This document shows positions 55,005 through 63,354 of a DNA stretch of 64,000 nt, in pieces. The translations under genes and the position numbers were made by a program. How positions within the stretch are numbered: the stretch's first letter is position 1; every line of letters starts with the position of its first letter. The DNA is from Chitinophaga silvisoli (GTDB taxonomy: Bacteria; Bacteroidota; Bacteroidia; Chitinophagales; Chitinophagaceae): the NCBI RefSeq assembly GCF_003412465.1, contig NZ_QTJV01000017.1:81589-145588 (forward strand), given 5' to 3'. Under the pieces are notes generated by a model. The model had not been told where the DNA came from and did no database searches. It was given only the letters and a program-made list of their open reading frames with translations.

Positions 55005-55460
55005 ATGTCTTTTACGCATACGTCTCAGATTTCTCCTGCACTCTATATAAAATTCCTCTATGGTCAATATTATAAAAAGCCGGCGATTATCCTGATTTAT
55101 CTCTTTAGTGTATACTTCCTGTCCCGCATTGTGAATGGTACTGCCGGCGTTCCTTCATTTGAGTTTTATTATATCATATTCAGCATAATTTTCCCTAACT
55201 TAATGATCTATCTGAATCTGAAGAAACCAGGTGTTAAGAAATATGTTTATTCTCCTATGCAATATACATTTACAGATGAAACGATCCTTATCCAGGGAGA
55301 GGATTTCAGAACTGAGTTAAAATGGTCTGCTATCCGGAAAGTAAAAGTAATGAAGCAGTTGCTTTTCTTCAAGACGAGCAGGACGAATGGGACCTTGTTT
55401 GACAAAACGCTGCTTTCAGCGGAAGAAATGGAATTTATCCGGGAGAAAGTGAAGGCTTAA
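55005..55460 (+). CDS. YcxB-family membrane protein
   Basis: About 151 residues from the ATG at 55005 (a TTG at 54975 is upstream of the promoter box TACCTTTA). Two hydrophobic segments (about 30-46 and 55-72), then a soluble YcxB-like C-terminal domain: QYTFTDETILIQGEDFRTELKWSAIRKV. Function unknown. Confidence 0.7.
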   Translation: MSFTHTSQISPALYIKFLYGQYYKKPAIILIYLFSVYFLSRIVNGTAGVPSFEFYYIIFSIIFPNLMIYLNLKKPGVKKYVYSPMQYTFTDETILIQGEDFRTELKWSAIRKVKVMKQLLFFKTSRTNGTLFDKTLLSAEEMEFIREKVKA

Positions 55461-55483
55461 GTCCACCTCATGTCCACCTTGTG

Positions 55484-55565
55484 TTCGACGCTTCTTCGAC
55501 ACTTCTTCGACACTTCTTCGACGCTGCCTAGACACTTCTTCGACACTTCCTCAACACTTCCTCGT
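55484..55565. repeat. 12-bp tandem repeat (CGACACTTCTT unit)
   Basis: CGACACTTCTT-type units recur with a 12-base period about six times, with a GCC and a TCA interruption. It starts 23 bases after the YcxB-like gene stop. Confidence 0.8.
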
Positions 55566-56028
55566 TCCATCCTAAAGCCCAATCTTCATGCCGCCCGCTG
55601 TCATGCCCGGCATAACTGCCAGATTACCACAAATACTAAACACGCTACCAATAAATTCACTCATATAAACATTAATTTTGACAAATCTGAATTCAGATTC
55701 TTACTATTTTTGTTTTAATTAATTATTTAATACTTTAGCATCAAATATAAGGGGAGTTAACCCAAGGGACAATAAACAGACAATTACCATTAACCCGGAG
55801 AATATAAGCGTGTAGCCCGATCTATTTGTGTTTTCAGCATACTTATATAGTGCGTTTGCCCAGGGACAATATTGATATCACTCAAAATGATATAGGTATT
55901 ATGCGCATATAACTTGTAACACTAAATAAAAACCAAAGACAATGTAAACAAAAAGGCTGCTCGCAGCAGCAAAGGGGATTCCATGCCTCTCCTTATCCAT
56001 TTTTTAACACCAGAAAAACCTAGTAATC
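55566..56028 (+). promoter_or_regulatory. Long AT-rich leader with palindrome upstream of two membrane proteins
   Basis: A perfect 16-bp palindrome AATCTGAATTCAGATT at 55684-55699 lies 31 bases upstream of a -7-like box TACTTTAG at 55731-55738, leaving a leader of about 285 bases before the ATG at 56029. The leader contains two copies of GGGACAATA preceded by CCCA (near 55758 and 55859) and a small hairpin GCTGC-TCGCA-GCAGC. No gene is seen in this stretch. Confidence 0.4.
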
Positions 56029-56472
56029 ATGGGAAATTTTTTATTCGAAATCCGCAGTAGCAAGTGGCTGGGCATCCTGTATGCTATTATCAGCTTCATC
56101 GTCGCACTCGCCGCACTTACTTATTTCATCTATGCCTGGTCAGCAACCGGCATCATCGGTAAAATCATCACAGGACTGATCGTGTTAGGTGCCGGCTATT
56201 ACGGCTATGACAGGATCAATGTAATCGGTCATAACAAGATCCTCTTCTACGAAAAAGGATTTGAAGTGTACACGAAAGGTGATATGGAAACACTCTTGTT
56301 GGAAGATGTGGCCAGCATGAGTTTTAACAATGCAAACAGCACATTCACCTATAAGTTCATTCGTCATAACGGGTCTGTCCTATCCCTCGATGCAGATGAT
56401 TTTTCAATGCTCGCATGGAACCTGGAGAACTATGGTAAACAGGTAAATTTTGAAATCAGAACACAATTTTAA
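56029..56472 (+). CDS. Uncharacterised membrane protein
   Basis: A 147-residue protein with an N-terminal hydrophobic pair of segments (about 15-32 and 38-58) and a soluble, strand-rich C-terminal half (DRINVIGHNKILFYEKGFEVYTKGDMETLLLEDVASMSF). It resembles PH-like or YcxB-type fold proteins in general shape. It is followed 11 bases later by another unknown membrane protein. Confidence 0.65.
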   Translation: MGNFLFEIRSSKWLGILYAIISFIVALAALTYFIYAWSATGIIGKIITGLIVLGAGYYGYDRINVIGHNKILFYEKGFEVYTKGDMETLLLEDVASMSFNNANSTFTYKFIRHNGSVLSLDADDFSMLAWNLENYGKQVNFEIRTQF

Positions 56473-56483
56473 AACTGCATATT

Positions 56484-56915
56484 ATGTTTGCATATAACGG
56501 TATGTACATCTATATAGGGATCGTATTTCTTGGTATGATTATCTACGCCATTGTCTACAATATCAACTACAAGAAAAAACTAAACAAGTTCATCGCTGAA
56601 AACCCAGGGAAAGTGTTCATTTACTATCATGGTAATGAAAATACGCCAGGAGCTTTTGTACATGAGGTAGTCAGTCAGAGCATGGACAATGAGTTTTCTC
56701 ACAAGGGGCATTTCAGCGTTAATCCGGGACATGTGGAACTGACTGTTGAAAGAATCAGTATGTCGTACAACCCGGTTATGAAGAAGACGACCTATACATT
56801 TCATGGCAAGGAAAACAGGTCCTTCAATACTGAGGCAGGCAAAAAGTATATCCTGAAGTACCATAAGAAAAAGGACTTCTATCTGAAAGAGAAGACCAGC
56901 ATGTGGAGCTTTTAA
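56484..56915 (+). CDS. Uncharacterised membrane-anchored protein
   Basis: A 143-residue protein with one N-terminal hydrophobic segment (about 5-26) and a basic soluble domain rich in Lys, Tyr and Phe at the C-terminus. No family recognised. It follows the preceding gene by 11 bases, and both share the terminator at 56937. Confidence 0.65.
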   Translation: MFAYNGMYIYIGIVFLGMIIYAIVYNINYKKKLNKFIAENPGKVFIYYHGNENTPGAFVHEVVSQSMDNEFSHKGHFSVNPGHVELTVERISMSYNPVMKKTTYTFHGKENRSFNTEAGKKYILKYHKKKDFYLKEKTSMWSF

Positions 56916-56936
56916 ATGGTGATGTAAAAATAACAA

Positions 56937-56961
56937 CGGTTGTGGTGCTTCGCCACAACCG
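56937..56961. terminator. Hairpin terminator between the membrane protein pair and HxlR
   Basis: CGGTTGTGG and CCACAACCG pair over 9 bp with a 7-base loop. It lies 21 bases after the membrane protein gene (+) and just before the HxlR stop (-). Confidence 0.7.
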
Positions 56962-56962
56962 C

Positions 56963-57325
56963 TTATTTTCCAATCACTTCTTTTCTGTGTGCTAAGCCCA
57001 GTTCCACCAGGTTCGATATTACCTCTCTCATCGACCGTCCATACTCCGTCAGCTCGTACTCCACCGTTACATCGTCGAGACCGCGTTTTACAATATGATG
57101 CTCCTCGAGATCTTTCAGCACAGATGACAATACCTTGGCAGAAACCCCGCCCGGTATTTCAGCCTGTAAATCCTTAAAACGGCGTTTGTCATATTGCAGG
57201 AGCAGGAGGATCACTTCCATTTTCCACTTGCCATTCAGCACATCCAGGATGTCTTTTGCGACTCCCAGTTTTTGGTTGCAGTCCTTATCCGAACTGAGCA
57301 TTGCCTGTAGTGGACACCCTTTCAT
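56963..57325 (-). CDS. HxlR-family transcriptional regulator
   Basis: A 120-residue HxlR regulator with an N-terminal CPLQ (Cys4), WKMEVILLLLQYDKRRFKDLQAEIPGGVSAKVLSSVLKDLEEHHIV and YELTEYGRSM. Cys near the N-terminus is common in electrophile-sensing HxlR proteins. It is divergent from the sirtuin remnant and lies near the NmrA-like reductase, which it probably regulates. Confidence 0.9.
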   Translation of the reverse strand: MKGCPLQAMLSSDKDCNQKLGVAKDILDVLNGKWKMEVILLLLQYDKRRFKDLQAEIPGGVSAKVLSSVLKDLEEHHIVKRGLDDVTVEYELTEYGRSMREVISNLVELGLAHRKEVIGK

Positions 57326-57361
57326 GCCATAAAAATATAATTTTTTATCTTTAATTTACTT

Positions 57362-57515
57362 ATGAACTATACCTATTAACAAGACGACCTCAAAGAAAGA
57401 CTGACCGAATTTTATCACAAAACCCGGAAGTTAACCGTACTCACAGGCGCAGGCCTGTCAGCCGATAGCGGCATCCCCACTTTTCGTGGGAAAGAATGGC
57501 TCTGGACCGGAGTTT
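57362..57515 (+). pseudogene. Sirtuin (Sir2/CobB) N-terminal remnant
   Basis: An ATG at 57362 starts a frame that hits TAA at the sixth codon (57377). Directly downstream, without a frame shift, come KERLTEFYHKTRKLTVL and TGAGLSADSGIPTFRGKE, the hallmark NAD-binding GAGxS and GIPxFRG of sirtuins. After about residue 50 homology stops (near TGG at 57510) and the reading frame continues through the end of the convergent NmrA-like gene. The gene is broken by one nonsense codon and by loss of all sequence beyond the first 50 residues. A -7-like TATCTTTA precedes the ATG. Confidence 0.75.
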
Positions 57516-57533
57516 GTATCCTTCTTTCGTACA

Positions 57534-58403
57534 TTAAAATCGGGCTGAGAACTCCTTTGCAAAATCTTCAATACTCGTTTTACCCATTGTTGCAGGAGGA
57601 TGCAGATCGTAGTCAGACCGCATGGCACCACTGTGGATAGCAGCCCCCAGCTCTACCAAAGGAGCCACCTGGAACGGCTGCATCCCTCTTTCCAACATAG
57701 CTTTTGTCACTTCCTCATCAGAGAGCGTGATCCATTGCAGACCAGGTTTACCAATAGCAGCACCGATCGCCTTTGCAGCAGCATTGGCAGTGATGTCAGT
57801 GCTGGCTACATAGCGAACAGGCTCACTTTCTTTCTTAGTCAGTTCTTCTGCGGCCACAGCTGCAATATCGCGTGGGTGTACCATGACTACCTTATCTTCT
57901 CCACCATAGTTGGTACCAATAAAGCCTGCCTGCTTAATCATACCGGCAAAGCTGTACAGGTTGGTGTAAAAGGAGCCTGCGCGTAAATGTGTCACATTAT
58001 CCAGCGCATTCAGGATCTGCTCAGCATGATAGGACCCTGTAATGAAACCAGTACCTTTTTCTAAATGTGCGCCCCAGCTGCTGAGGTGAACGATGCGTGG
58101 TAAATGAGTCGCCTTTGCTGCTGCTACATAACTATTCGCAATGGTCTTATAATATTCATTGTGATCTGGAGCCGCAAAATTAGGTGGCTCCATGGCGAAG
58201 AGGGCATCAGCACCTGTTAAGGTCCTGGTCAGGAATTCCACATCTTCCAGCTTACCGATAGCTGCAATTGCACCCAGCTCTTCTATTTCCTTTTGCTTGC
58301 CGGGATTGCTGCTGATAACGGTAACCCTATGTCCCAGCTGTAATAAATCCTGCGTCAATGGCTTGCCTATGTTCCCCAGGGAACCAGTGATAACAATGTG
58401 CAT
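57534..58403 (-). CDS. NmrA-like NAD(P)H reductase
   Basis: A 289-residue protein of the atypical SDR NmrA/QOR2 type with the Rossmann start MHIVITGSLGNIGKPLTQDLL. The SDR motif region SSWGAHLEKGTG stands where a catalytic Tyr would be, so it lacks the usual YxxxK; related proteins reduce quinones or act as redox sensors. The nearby HxlR regulator fits a quinone-stress role. Its 3' end lies next to the sirtuin remnant. Confidence 0.85.
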   Translation of the reverse strand: MHIVITGSLGNIGKPLTQDLLQLGHRVTVISSNPGKQKEIEELGAIAAIGKLEDVEFLTRTLTGADALFAMEPPNFAAPDHNEYYKTIANSYVAAAKATHLPRIVHLSSWGAHLEKGTGFITGSYHAEQILNALDNVTHLRAGSFYTNLYSFAGMIKQAGFIGTNYGGEDKVVMVHPRDIAAVAAEELTKKESEPVRYVASTDITANAAAKAIGAAIGKPGLQWITLSDEEVTKAMLERGMQPFQVAPLVELGAAIHSGAMRSDYDLHPPATMGKTSIEDFAKEFSARF

Positions 58404-58480
58404 GGTGAGATATTTTTTGTAGGGACAAAGTTCTGCCGAAACAGCTTGCAGGGTAAGGGCTGAAAGATGGGAAGATTGGG

Positions 58481-59335
58481 TTAAAAGTCGGAACCTTGTT
58501 TGTAAGTGGCTGGAGACATACCGGTTTGGTTCTTGAAGAACTTGCCGAAGGTGGACTGGTCAGCGAAGTGGAGCATGTCGGAGATTTGGGAGATGTTGAG
58601 ACCAGGGCTTTGCAATAGTACTTTTGCTTCCAGGGTCACCGCTTCGGAGATCCAGTCGCCGGCGGTCTTACCGGTGATTTCGCGGAGGGTTTCTGTGAGG
58701 TGTTTGGGGGTGATGAAGAGTTGGTCGGCATAGAACTTCAGACTGCGTTCTTTCATGAAGTGGGTGTTGACGAGGCGTTTGAAGTCGGCAACGAGCAATT
58801 GGCCCCTGCTTAGATTTGAAGCCGTGGTATCGGTGTAGATAGCAGCGATTTCGTAGAGCAGGCTATTGACCAGGTTGCGGAGTACATCGTCTTTATAGGT
58901 TTGTTCTTCCTGGCATTTTTGCTGGATGAAGTAAATGGAATTGGAGATGGATTGAGGGGAAGGGAGGTCGATGACACCTTTGGCCCCTGCCCAGAAGAAA
59001 CTGAATTTGTCTGGGTTGAGGTGGTTGTTGGTAGTGATGAAGTCCCGGGTGAAGAAGATGTCTGCCAGTTTATAGTCCGGCGACATGTAGGTCCATTGTT
59101 TGATGACGTGGGGGGCAAGAATCAGGAGATTGCCTGGTAAGACCTGGTAGGTATCGAGGTTAATGTTTACGGTAGCGTGGCCTTTAACACATACGCCCAG
59201 TTTGTAGAAGTTGCTGCGGTAGGGCTGATCGATGGCGATTTTGGGAAGACCGGGCTTTTGCCCGAGGAAGAAGATGCCTTGTTCGTCATTGGTGGTCAGC
59301 TGGCCGAGTTGATATGTGGGGATGTGGGTGCTCAC
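58481..59335 (-). CDS. AraC-family transcriptional regulator
   Basis: A 284-residue protein with an N-terminal cupin-like domain (about 1-170) and a C-terminal AraC domain (about 180-284), containing FITPKHLTETLREITGKTAGDWI and ISDMLHFADQSTFGKFFKNQTGMSPATYK. It lies 78 bases downstream of the NmrA-like gene in tandem, and is followed upstream by another AraC gene. Confidence 0.88.
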   Translation of the reverse strand: MSTHIPTYQLGQLTTNDEQGIFFLGQKPGLPKIAIDQPYRSNFYKLGVCVKGHATVNINLDTYQVLPGNLLILAPHVIKQWTYMSPDYKLADIFFTRDFITTNNHLNPDKFSFFWAGAKGVIDLPSPQSISNSIYFIQQKCQEEQTYKDDVLRNLVNSLLYEIAAIYTDTTASNLSRGQLLVADFKRLVNTHFMKERSLKFYADQLFITPKHLTETLREITGKTAGDWISEAVTLEAKVLLQSPGLNISQISDMLHFADQSTFGKFFKNQTGMSPATYKQGSDF

Positions 59336-59353
59336 GCTTCTTTTTGTGTAAAA

Positions 59354-60190
59354 TTAAGGATTATTCCCCCATCCTACTGTTTCCCTATATACCACAGGCG
59401 ACACCTCCGCATTATTCTTAAAAAACCTGCTAAAATAAAACTCATCATTGAACCCCAGTTCAAATGCTATCCGCTTCACCGGCTTTGCTGTCATATATAG
59501 CTCCCGCTTCGCCTCCGTCATGATCCTTTCCGCTATCAGGCCTCCCAGGGTTCTGTTGAAATGCGTCTTGCTCAATTTATTCAATGCCTTCGGGGTAATG
59601 TTCAGTAAGCCCGCATAATACCCCGGGCTATGTTCCTTTCTATAATACTGTTCAATCGCATCCTTCAGGGATTGTAAAATGAAGGGCTCATTCCCTACAG
59701 GAACCAGCCCTTCCTGCCTCTCTAACTTCATCCTGGACGCATTGATCAGGAAGATCTTCAAAAACGCCATTACCACCTCATATTGTGCCAATGCAGGGCG
59801 TGCCATCTCCTCTTCAATCTGCCTGATAATATTCAACAAAGCCGCCATTTCTGTAGCTGCTAATTGCATCAAAGGTGGTGCATAGATATTATTGAACAAT
59901 ACCCCATTGCAGGCGACTTCTTCTTCATGCTTATAGATACAAAAGAAGTCAGGGTGAAAATTGATCAGCACCCCTTCCAGCTCTCCTTTCACCTGGAAAG
60001 GTTGATATAAGCCCAATGCCAGCAAGGCATTTTCCTGGAAAGTATATTCAAACAACCGGCCGCTTCCCTTCGTCACCAGCAGGATATTATAATGGTTATA
60101 TCCCTGCTGCTCCTGCAATGACGCGACTTCTTCAAAGCGCGACACCCTGAAAGCCATATTACCCGTCTGCGAACTGACCAATGTATACAT
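59354..60190 (-). CDS. AraC-family transcriptional regulator
   Basis: A 278-residue regulator: an N-terminal sensing domain (1-165) and a C-terminal AraC domain with NITPKALNKLSKTHFNRTLGG and AFELGFNDEFYFSRFFKNNAEVSPVVYR. The downstream AraC gene on the same strand starts 19 bases after its stop. The DUF1348-like gene lies 9 bases upstream, so they are likely cotranscribed. Confidence 0.87.
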   Translation of the reverse strand: MYTLVSSQTGNMAFRVSRFEEVASLQEQQGYNHYNILLVTKGSGRLFEYTFQENALLALGLYQPFQVKGELEGVLINFHPDFFCIYKHEEEVACNGVLFNNIYAPPLMQLAATEMAALLNIIRQIEEEMARPALAQYEVVMAFLKIFLINASRMKLERQEGLVPVGNEPFILQSLKDAIEQYYRKEHSPGYYAGLLNITPKALNKLSKTHFNRTLGGLIAERIMTEAKRELYMTAKPVKRIAFELGFNDEFYFSRFFKNNAEVSPVVYRETVGWGNNP

Positions 60191-60199
60191 ACGATAAAG

Positions 60200-60595
60200 T
60201 TAGAAAAGTTTCCGCTCCGATGCTGCAATGGGCAGGTCATTAATACAGGCAAAGCGTCTCTGCATTAAACCACTCTCATCAAATTCCCAGTTCTCATTGC
60301 CATAGCTCCGGAACCACTGTCCTTCCGCATTATGCCATTCGTATTCAAAGCGCACAGCAATCCGGTTGTCCATGAACGCCCAAAGTTCCTTCTTCAGTTT
60401 ATAATCCAGTTCCCGCTCCCACTTGCGTTGCAGGAAAGCCCTGACTTCCGCCCGGCCGTTGATAAACTCATGACGATTACGCCATTCAGTATTGGGGGTA
60501 TACGCGAGACTAACACGCTCCGGATCTTTTGTATTCCAGGCATCTTCTGCTTTCTGTACTTTTAGTAAAGCCGTTTCTAAGGTGAATTGCATCAT
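60200..60595 (-). CDS. DUF1348 (NTF2-like) family protein
   Basis: About 132 residues from the ATG at 60595 (a second ATG follows directly). Typical DUF1348 pattern: ALLKVQKAEDAWNTKDPERVSLAYTPNTEWRNR and RKWERELDYKLKKELWAFMDNRIAVRF. These proteins have an NTF2-like fold of unknown role. The gene is followed 9 bases later by an AraC gene and is divergent from another AraC gene whose promoter carries a 22-bp palindrome. Confidence 0.85.
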   Translation of the reverse strand: MMQFTLETALLKVQKAEDAWNTKDPERVSLAYTPNTEWRNRHEFINGRAEVRAFLQRKWERELDYKLKKELWAFMDNRIAVRFEYEWHNAEGQWFRSYGNENWEFDESGLMQRRFACINDLPIAASERKLF

Positions 60596-60671
60596 ATTTT
60601 TTTTATTGCAAAATTGCGGTATCATAGCATTCAGGAACATGGACAAATGACATGAGTGCATGGACAATCCG

Positions 60672-60697
60672 GATAGGGGAAATTTCCCCTATCTTTA
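60672..60697 (+). promoter_or_regulatory. 22-bp perfect palindrome overlapping an AraC promoter
   Basis: GATAGGGGAAATTTCCCCTATC at 60672-60693 is a perfect 22-bp palindrome whose right end overlaps the -7-like box TATCTTTA (60690-60697). The ATG at 60705 follows. It lies in the 109-base gap between divergent AraC (+) and DUF1348 (-) genes. Confidence 0.65.
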
Positions 60698-60704
60698 TCC
60701 CATC

Positions 60705-61478
60705 ATGCAGCAGATTCCCATCAGGACAAATATCAGCTTCAGCATCCGGGATATTCACGATTACATGTCCGGCAAGGATATGGTGCAATCACTGCACCGG
60801 CATGATTTCTACTACCTCTTAATTTTAGAGAAAGGTGCCGGTACACATAGTATCGACTTCAGGGAATATACCATCAGTGATCATGCTGTATTTTTACTTC
60901 GACCAGGACAAGTGCATGCAATACATCTTCATGGCAGCAGCACAGGTTATTTAATACAATTTAATCAGAGCTTTGATCCCAGTCCCTTATTGCGGAGTAC
61001 TGCACAGCAGAATTATTACCAACTTAATAAAGCAACTCCTTTATGCGCGCAAATGCTTGAAGAATTTACCCACCAGCAGGATCAATATGAAGATGTGATC
61101 AGATCATTACTACATATATTGTTCATTCAGCTCATTCGCGTACAGGAAACACCTGCCGGCAATGATCAGTTACAAACGCTGCAAGACCTCATCGCAGCCA
61201 ATATCAGCCAATATAAACAGGTAGCAGACTATGCTGCGCTCATGCATTTATCTCCTTATCAACTCAATGCTATTACGAAATCGGCACTTGGCAAAACCTG
61301 TTCCACGCTAATTAATGAGCACATCCTTTTAGAAGCCAAACGCCAGTTACTCGCTACTACTAATTTTGTCAATGAAATCGCCTGGCAATTAGGTTATGAA
61401 GATGTCTCTTACTTTATCCGCTTTTTCAAAAAACACAGCGGGCTATCCCCCGAAGCTTTCCGGCAAAATTTTAAATAA
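60705..61478 (+). CDS. AraC-family transcriptional regulator
   Basis: About 257 residues from the ATG at 60705; the ATG at 60660 is upstream of the promoter box. Cupin-like N-terminal domain (about 20-120, HRHDFYYLLILEKGAGTHSIDF, RPGQVHAIH) and a C-terminal AraC domain with YAALMHLSPYQLNAITKSALGKT and LGYEDVSYFIRFFKKHSGLSPEAFR. It is followed by a methyltransferase gene 61 bases downstream. Confidence 0.88.
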   Translation: MQQIPIRTNISFSIRDIHDYMSGKDMVQSLHRHDFYYLLILEKGAGTHSIDFREYTISDHAVFLLRPGQVHAIHLHGSSTGYLIQFNQSFDPSPLLRSTAQQNYYQLNKATPLCAQMLEEFTHQQDQYEDVIRSLLHILFIQLIRVQETPAGNDQLQTLQDLIAANISQYKQVADYAALMHLSPYQLNAITKSALGKTCSTLINEHILLEAKRQLLATTNFVNEIAWQLGYEDVSYFIRFFKKHSGLSPEAFRQNFK

Positions 61479-61502
61479 GTCCTGTTCAATTTGATTTTTG
61501 TC

Positions 61503-61535
61503 CTATCAGGGGCTTGCGCCTGATAGCTACCTTTG
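61503..61535 (+). promoter_or_regulatory. Dyad and -7 box of the TehB-like methyltransferase gene
   Basis: CTATCAGG at 61503-61510 and CCTGATAG at 61519-61526 are a perfect 8-bp dyad with an 8-base spacer, ending two bases before the exact -7 box TACCTTTG (61528-61535). The ATG is at 61540, so the mRNA has essentially no leader. Confidence 0.55.
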
Positions 61536-61539
61536 ACAT

Positions 61540-62178
61540 ATGACAAACGAACAATACAAAAGCAGGTGGGATGATCGCTATCGCGATGCAGATTTTGCCT
61601 ATGGTAAAGCACCCAATCTCTTCTTTAAGGAGCACTTAGATCAATTAAACAAGGGCAGCATTCTCATGCCCGCCGATGGTGAGGGCAGGAATGGGGTATA
61701 TGCAGCAGTCAGCGGATGGCAGGTGACTTCTACAGACCTGAGTCCGGAAGGTAAGACCAAAGCATTGCAATTAGCTGCGGAGTTGAATACTGATCTCAAT
61801 TACATTGTAGGTGACCTGGAAACAATGCAGTTTGAACCTGCCTCATTTGATGCCATTGGGTTGATTTATGCACATTTCCTGCCGGAAAAGAAATCTATTT
61901 TACATAAGCAGTTGGATAGCTATTTAAAACCTGGTGGTACGATCATCTTTGAGGCGTTTAGTAAAAACCATGAAGCGAATGCACAGGTAGGCGGGCCTAC
62001 TGAAAAAGCATGGCTTTTCTCAGAAGAGGAGATAAAAAAGGATTTCTCTAATTATGAAATTTTACTTTTAAAAGAAGAGGTAGTTGGGTTAGAGGAGGGC
62101 AAATATCATAATGGGCAGGGTACGGTGATCAGGTTTATAGGCAAAAAAAGTAATCCTTTTAGAAAAGACGGCCGCTGA
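61540..62178 (+). CDS. Class I SAM-dependent methyltransferase (TehB-like)
   Basis: A 212-residue methyltransferase. N-terminal WDDRYRDADFAYGKAPN and LMPADGEGRNGVYAAVSGWQVTSTDLSPEG, as in the TehB/tellurite- or thiol S-methyltransferase group; YIVGDLETMQFEPASFDAIGLIYAHF follows. The substrate is unknown. The start is defined by a promoter box only four bases upstream. Confidence 0.87.
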   Translation: MTNEQYKSRWDDRYRDADFAYGKAPNLFFKEHLDQLNKGSILMPADGEGRNGVYAAVSGWQVTSTDLSPEGKTKALQLAAELNTDLNYIVGDLETMQFEPASFDAIGLIYAHFLPEKKSILHKQLDSYLKPGGTIIFEAFSKNHEANAQVGGPTEKAWLFSEEEIKKDFSNYEILLLKEEVVGLEEGKYHNGQGTVIRFIGKKSNPFRKDGR

Positions 62179-62353
62179 AATTATTTACCAGGCTTTTTGA
62201 TTTATCATTGATCTTATTTATTAAAAATCCTTCATTACTTAAATCATATCAATAATTAATTCATCATATTAACAATATATTAATCAATAATCAAATATTG
62301 CTTATGGCCGTATTTTCATGTATTTAAATCCCAAAATTGTTTAACTTTAGGTA

Positions 62354-62878
62354 ATGATTTCCATTGATTATAATCAAATTTTGGACTTTCAGTTTCAGGA
62401 AAGTAAGAAGGGATACAAAAGGGCTTTTTCCTGGTATTTCCTGGTTAAATCTTTTTTTTCAACTCGTATATTGCTTAAAAAGATAAAAACCAACTTAACT
62501 AAGCAATTACTTAATACAAAAGGTATTTATGCTTATTTATTGGAAAATGTTGCTGATTTAAAAGGGCAGGACCTTAATAATTCGATTGAAAAAACTGAAA
62601 AAATTATTAAAGAATTTTCCGCATTTCAATCTGATCTGGAAGGCCATTTGTCCGAACCTAAATTTCAAGAATTGGCGGCAATATATGCATTAACCACGGA
62701 GATACTAGATGTAACTTATAATATTCTTCGACTACTCAAGAAAAACAACCTTAAAACACCTGCATCCGACACTTCGGAAGAAGCCAAAATTGCTATTCAA
62801 CATTCCACCAATACACTGAACAAAATTTTCCATGGTCGTACACAACGCAATATATTAACTTCTCAGTCATCCTTTTGA
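62354..62878 (+). CDS. Hypothetical helical protein in AT-rich region
   Basis: A 174-residue protein, mostly helical with Lys-rich and Leu/Ile-rich segments (about 15-90 and 95-135), and a Ser/Thr-rich C-terminus. No family recognised. It lies in a region distinctly AT-richer than the rest of the window, suggesting it was acquired. Confidence 0.5.
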   Translation: MISIDYNQILDFQFQESKKGYKRAFSWYFLVKSFFSTRILLKKIKTNLTKQLLNTKGIYAYLLENVADLKGQDLNNSIEKTEKIIKEFSAFQSDLEGHLSEPKFQELAAIYALTTEILDVTYNILRLLKKNNLKTPASDTSEEAKIAIQHSTNTLNKIFHGRTQRNILTSQSSF

Positions 62879-62887
62879 TTCGGATAA

Positions 62888-63082
62888 GCCGCATACATCA
62901 TCCCTTCCGTTAACGAAGCAAATGAACAAGAAAAAACATTTGTCGCTGTAATGATTACAAGTTCAGAAAAAACAAGAGATGATTTTCATTCGAACTTAGT
63001 AACGAGATGTTTTTTATCACCGCTACCTAAAGCTAATAGTCATGTGAGAATGTATCTTATAACTTCATCATTTAATAACTGA
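62888..63082 (+). pseudogene. Decayed ORF, possible MazF/PemK-like remnant
   Basis: A 64-codon open frame without a start codon at its beginning, containing EKTFVAVMITSSEKTRDDF and PLPKANSHVRMYLITSS. That order recalls small PemK/MazF-type toxins from their middle strand onward, but I cannot confirm it, and the N-terminal third is missing. An internal ATG at 62951 would give 43 residues. The surrounding 475 bases otherwise hold only a 27-residue ORF at 63104. Confidence 0.35.
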
Positions 63083-63354
63083 ATCATTCAAAAGATAAAT
63101 ACGATGGAAACATACCCCTTTAATCAATTAATGAGCAGTATTGGAGACTTGATTTTTAACTTTGATTTTATTCCGCTAAAGTCTTAATGCTAATTGATAA
63201 AAGTGAGCGAGAAAAGAGAATTTGTTGAACCTTGCATTACAAGATTTAATAACGTTCCACTATTTAAGTAATTTATACTTTTTCAAGTAATTTTATTAGG
63301 TCAACCTGAGTTTTATACTTACATTCAATGCGTTGATTTTAAACACATTGATAT

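Noticed and set aside
55470..55718. 82-residue plus-strand ORF over the 12-bp repeat
   Set aside because: Its N-terminal half is only the repeat translated and the rest is AT-rich leader sequence.
63104..63187. 27-residue ORF starting at 63104
   Set aside because: Too short, and no conserved motif; could be a remnant but cannot be supported.
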